Below are positions 61,946 through 64,000 of a DNA stretch of 64,000 bases, piece by piece; within the stretch, counting starts at the first letter, position 1; every line of letters starts with the position of its first letter. The position numbers and the translations under genes are program-made. This DNA is from Chitinophaga sp. YR627 (GTDB lineage Bacteria; Bacteroidota; Bacteroidia; Chitinophagales; Chitinophagaceae): assembly GCF_900114995.1 (NCBI RefSeq), contig NZ_FOUX01000002.1:186001-250000 (forward strand), written 5' to 3'. Below the pieces are notes generated by a model that did no database searches, had not been told where the DNA came from, and saw only the letters and a program-made list of their open reading frames with translations.

Positions 61946-62487
61946 GTTAGCGGTAGTTGTTATTCTCACAGTTCGCCTATTTTTTGTCTATTATGCTTTG
62001 TTCTATTTTGTTGCTAAAGTCGTCCCAATATCCTTTGCAAATGTCACCAAACTCGGCAAGGGTAAGTTGGCAATTGCCTTGGTCAAATATCTTTATAGTC
62101 TTGCAATTTAATAAAAGTGTCCCACCACAATAGTCAAAGTCTGTGTTGTGTTGGTTGCAAGTAATTTTGACAAATTCGTTTTCAATGTCAGCAGATAATA
62201 TTTCTAAACTTGCTTTGAAAATGTCTTCAATCTCCGTCAATAAAATTTGCGGAAGTGTAATTGGGTTCATCCAAGGATGAAATTCAATTTTGTCGATCTG
62301 TCCACATTCAATGTAAAACGTTCGTAGGATTTATCTATTCGCTCAGCCAAATATTCGCAGTCAACTTCAAGTGTCAGTAAATTCTTGTCACCTGTCCACG
62401 TTGAAGTAGTCCCATCATGCAGAATTGAGAAAATATCTCTAATGTCGTCCAATGTGTTTGAAAGGTCGGTCATAAATTACCGCTAAC
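61946..62487. repeat. 10-bp inverted repeats flanking a small gene (cassette-like)
   Basis: GTTAGCGGTA at 61946-61955 and its complement TACCGCTAAC at 62478-62487 flank the split gene. On the gene's strand the upstream junction reads AACGTTAGCGG, like joined integron core sites. The sequence at 62481-62519 can fold (GCTAA ... TTAGC; TATA-CG pairs). No integron integrase is seen, so cassette origin is only suggested. Confidence 0.4.
61977..62473 (-). pseudogene. Small uncharacterised gene split by a one-base frameshift
   Basis: 62473-62267 encodes MTDLSNTLDDIRDIFSILHD ... LAERIDKSYERF, then goes out of frame. A shifted frame reads FYIECGQIDKIEFHPW and joins without a break to MNPITLPQILLTEIEDIFKAS ... 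(to 61977). Adding one base to the A-run at 62315-62318 restores a 165-residue protein (GTTTTTAC for GTTTTAC on the coding strand). No family recognised. Could be real decay, a sequencing indel, or slippage-controlled expression. Confidence 0.75.
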
Positions 62488-62975
62488 GTTATATTTCCGC
62501 TATTATACGCTACTTTTAGCGGGAAACAATACTTGCAATTTATAATTTTGAGCTGTTTAACCCAAAAAACGCGATTATCACCGGGTAGCGCAGGTACAAC
62601 TTGGGTTAGTTTTAAATCGTCCAGTGGACTTTTTATTTTTAGTAAGTCTTTATTACTCATATGTAAATAGCGAAGCGTAGTTTTCAGATCATTATGCCCC
62701 AGTAACCTTTGTATCATCGTCACATCGGTACCTTTATTTATTAAATGGGGTAGCAAAACTATGGCGTAGGCTGTGAATACTTCCAGGCTTAATGGTCGCG
62801 GCTTTGCTTTGGGCTGCTTGAAGTACTTCCTGAAAATTACGGGTACTGTAAGGCATTCCTTTTATATTACCTTCAAAAAGGTACTCTGTTTTATAGGGTT
62901 TATATTCCAGGGCATATTCCCTCAGCATTACAAGTAACACCGGACTTAATGATACAACCCCCTCTTTTTTCCCTT
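62439..62975 (-). pseudogene. Tyrosine recombinase C-terminal fragment with frameshift
   Basis: On the minus strand the first part, from about 62975, reads LSPVLLVMLREYALEYKPY ... LFEGNIKGMP ... IHSLRHSFAT (catalytic HxLRH). A shift at CCCC (about 62752) then gives HLINKGTDVTMIQRLLGHND (LGH box) and TTLRYLHMS with the likely Tyr nucleophile. Removing one C rejoins the frames. The N-terminal arm-binding and core domains are absent. It is a remnant of a phage/island-type integrase lying outside the serine-recombinase island. Confidence 0.85.
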
Positions 62976-63096
62976 TGCCTGGCGAATAACTATGGTCATC
63001 CGCTGTAACGTTATCTTAACAAATATCTAAAGTCTATGGACAATTACAAATAATACTTTAAAACTTCATTTACGCCGCTCGGATTAAAGCATTTTC

Positions 63097-63483
63097 TTAA
63101 ATAACATTTCCCACCTCTTCCGATGCCCCTGCATTGTGCTGCAAAATGACCCTGCGTAGCCGCTCCTCATGTTCGTCGCCCCAAAGACCAATGGATTGAA
63201 TCAAAGGAATGAGTGTTTTCCCAAATTCCGTAAGACTGTATTCTACTTTTGGAGGCAAAACCGGAAAGATCTTTTTAGTGACCAATTCGTGATCTTCAAG
63301 TTCCTTCAGTTGCACATTCAACACCCGTCTGGTGACATCCGGAATTTTCCGCTGAAGTTCACTTGGCCGTAAGTTGCCTATATGTATGAACCAAAGAATA
63401 CGGATCTTCCATTTTCCATACAATACTTCACCAACCAGGTCAAGTCCACAATTGAGCGTCGGAGTAGTCTTTTTAATGTACAT
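63097..63483 (-). CDS. HxlR family winged-helix regulator
   Basis: 128 residues from ATG 63483 (MYIKKTTPTLNCGLDLVGEVLYGKWKIRILWFI). Winged HTH with LRPSELQRKIPDVTRRVLNVQLKELEDHELVTKKIFPVLPPKVEYSLTEFGKTL. Cys in the N-terminal arm, as in redox-sensing HxlR proteins. It is divergent from an SDR gene 125 bases away, which it probably controls. The longer frame upstream crosses the promoter region. Confidence 0.92.
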   Translation of the reverse strand: MYIKKTTPTLNCGLDLVGEVLYGKWKIRILWFIHIGNLRPSELQRKIPDVTRRVLNVQLKELEDHELVTKKIFPVLPPKVEYSLTEFGKTLIPLIQSIGLWGDEHEERLRRVILQHNAGASEEVGNVI

Positions 63484-63608
63484 AACTACAAATATACCAA
63501 ACACCCCATGAACGGTCAATACGGATAAATTTGTCCGTATCTGATTCGTAAGTCCGTAATTGTTTGCTTCTCTCATACTATCGAGATTTGCGCTACAAAC
63601 AAAAAACA

Positions 63609-64000
63609 CATGGAACAGCAATTCAACTACAGCAATGAATTATCCGGTAAGATAGCCTTAGTAACAGGTGGAACCAAGGGGGCTGGTAGAGCAATCGCAG
63701 AACGCTTAAAGGCTGCTGGTGCAACAGTAGTCATTACCGCGAGGAACAAACCTGAACAGTCAGATGCAGACCTTTATTTCGTTCCCGCTGACCTAAGCAA
63801 GGCAGAAGAGACGCAAAAAGTAATCAGCGAAGTGCTGTCAACCTATGGCAGGCTGGATATCCTGGTAAACAACCTTGGTGGTTCATCAACACCCGCCGGT
63901 GGTTTTTCAGCATTGAATGATGAGGATTGGATATCAACCTTACAAGCAAATTTACTTGCTCCTGTCAGGCTTGACAGGGGGTTTTTACCGCAAATGATCG
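63609..64000 (+). CDS. SDR family oxidoreductase (5' part, runs off the window)
   Basis: The first about 130 residues are visible from ATG 63609. The cofactor motif TGGTKGAG (TGxxxGxG) is at about 19-26, then VPADLSKAEET and VNNLGGSS (NNxG). Classical short-chain dehydrogenase/reductase; catalytic YxxxK is beyond the end. Divergent from an HxlR regulator, parallel to the HxlR/NmrA pair at 38.8-39.7 kb. Confidence 0.92.

Noticed and set aside
1..64000. CRISPR array
   Set aside because: No regularly spaced repeats of 23-47 bases with unique spacers were seen; the only short tandem array is the spacer-free 10-bp iterons.

Overview
The window looks like chromosome from a Bacteroidota species close to Chitinophaga (family Chitinophagaceae). 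Secreted enzymes end in type IX secretion (T9SS) C-terminal sorting domains, the lipoproteins and RND pumps are of Bacteroidota type, and several promoters fit the Bacteroidota -33 TTTG / -7 TAnnTTTG pattern. The genus is an inference; no rRNA or marker gene is present.

Bases 1-17.7 kb are ordinary core-like chromosome. They hold the end of an RND permease with its adaptor, a T9SS-exported HExxH metallopeptidase-like protein, a large T9SS-exported GH5-fascin-GH18-fascin glycanase/chitinase, a CvfB-like S1 protein, a YdeI-like protein and a GNAT acetyltransferase. A glucan/trehalose cluster follows: a GlgX/TreX-type debranching enzyme and a GH13 alpha-glucosidase on the minus strand, divergent from overlapping treZ and treY. 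Together these could turn glycogen or maltodextrin into trehalose.

Two identical tRNA-Leu(CAG) genes (17.8 and 42.2 kb) anchor the accessory DNA. The tRNA 3' end (TGGGCAC) recurs at 20.4 and 61.7 kb. At all four places it is followed by the same hairpin region, which also encodes the C-terminus of a large serine recombinase on the opposite strand. This fits serial integration of serine-recombinase elements at tRNA-Leu. The first island (17.9-20.4 kb) carries one UvrD-type helicase with a nuclease-like insert. Beyond it lie an IS3 remnant and a TIR-like protein paired with a Fpg/Nei-type glycosylase that lacks zinc-finger cysteines.

From 23.5 to 42 kb the genes again look core-like: a TetR-adaptor-RND-TolC efflux operon, two tandem TetR regulators, AraC, alpha/beta hydrolases, an antibiotic monooxygenase-like protein, a PQQ-dependent sugar dehydrogenase lipoprotein, an NlpC/P60 lipoprotein, a methyltransferase, NUDIX, a divergent HxlR/NmrA-like pair and membrane proteins. 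A 72-bp near-perfect palindrome sits at 35.6 kb.

The second island (42.3-61.7 kb) carries an intact serine recombinase whose reading frame runs antisense through the tRNA. It also has 10-bp iterons, an XRE / MNT-HEPN-like / soluble histidine-kinase-like operon beside a 111-nt structured hairpin, and a decayed defence zone (TcmP and Mrr-like remnants). Next come two large uncharacterised proteins that each end in a PD-(D/E)xK-like domain, one with an N-terminal SEC-C motif and one with a zinc ribbon. Further cargo is a membrane/SH3 gene pair, an unknown two-gene operon, a restriction-endonuclease-like gene with several in-frame stops, and an HExxH metalloprotease. Past the island are a frameshifted small gene flanked by 10-bp inverted repeats, a frameshifted tyrosine-recombinase fragment, and an HxlR/SDR pair at the window end. 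The best candidates for an undescribed system are the SEC-C/zinc-ribbon double-nuclease pair and the XRE-HEPN-kinase-hairpin module.
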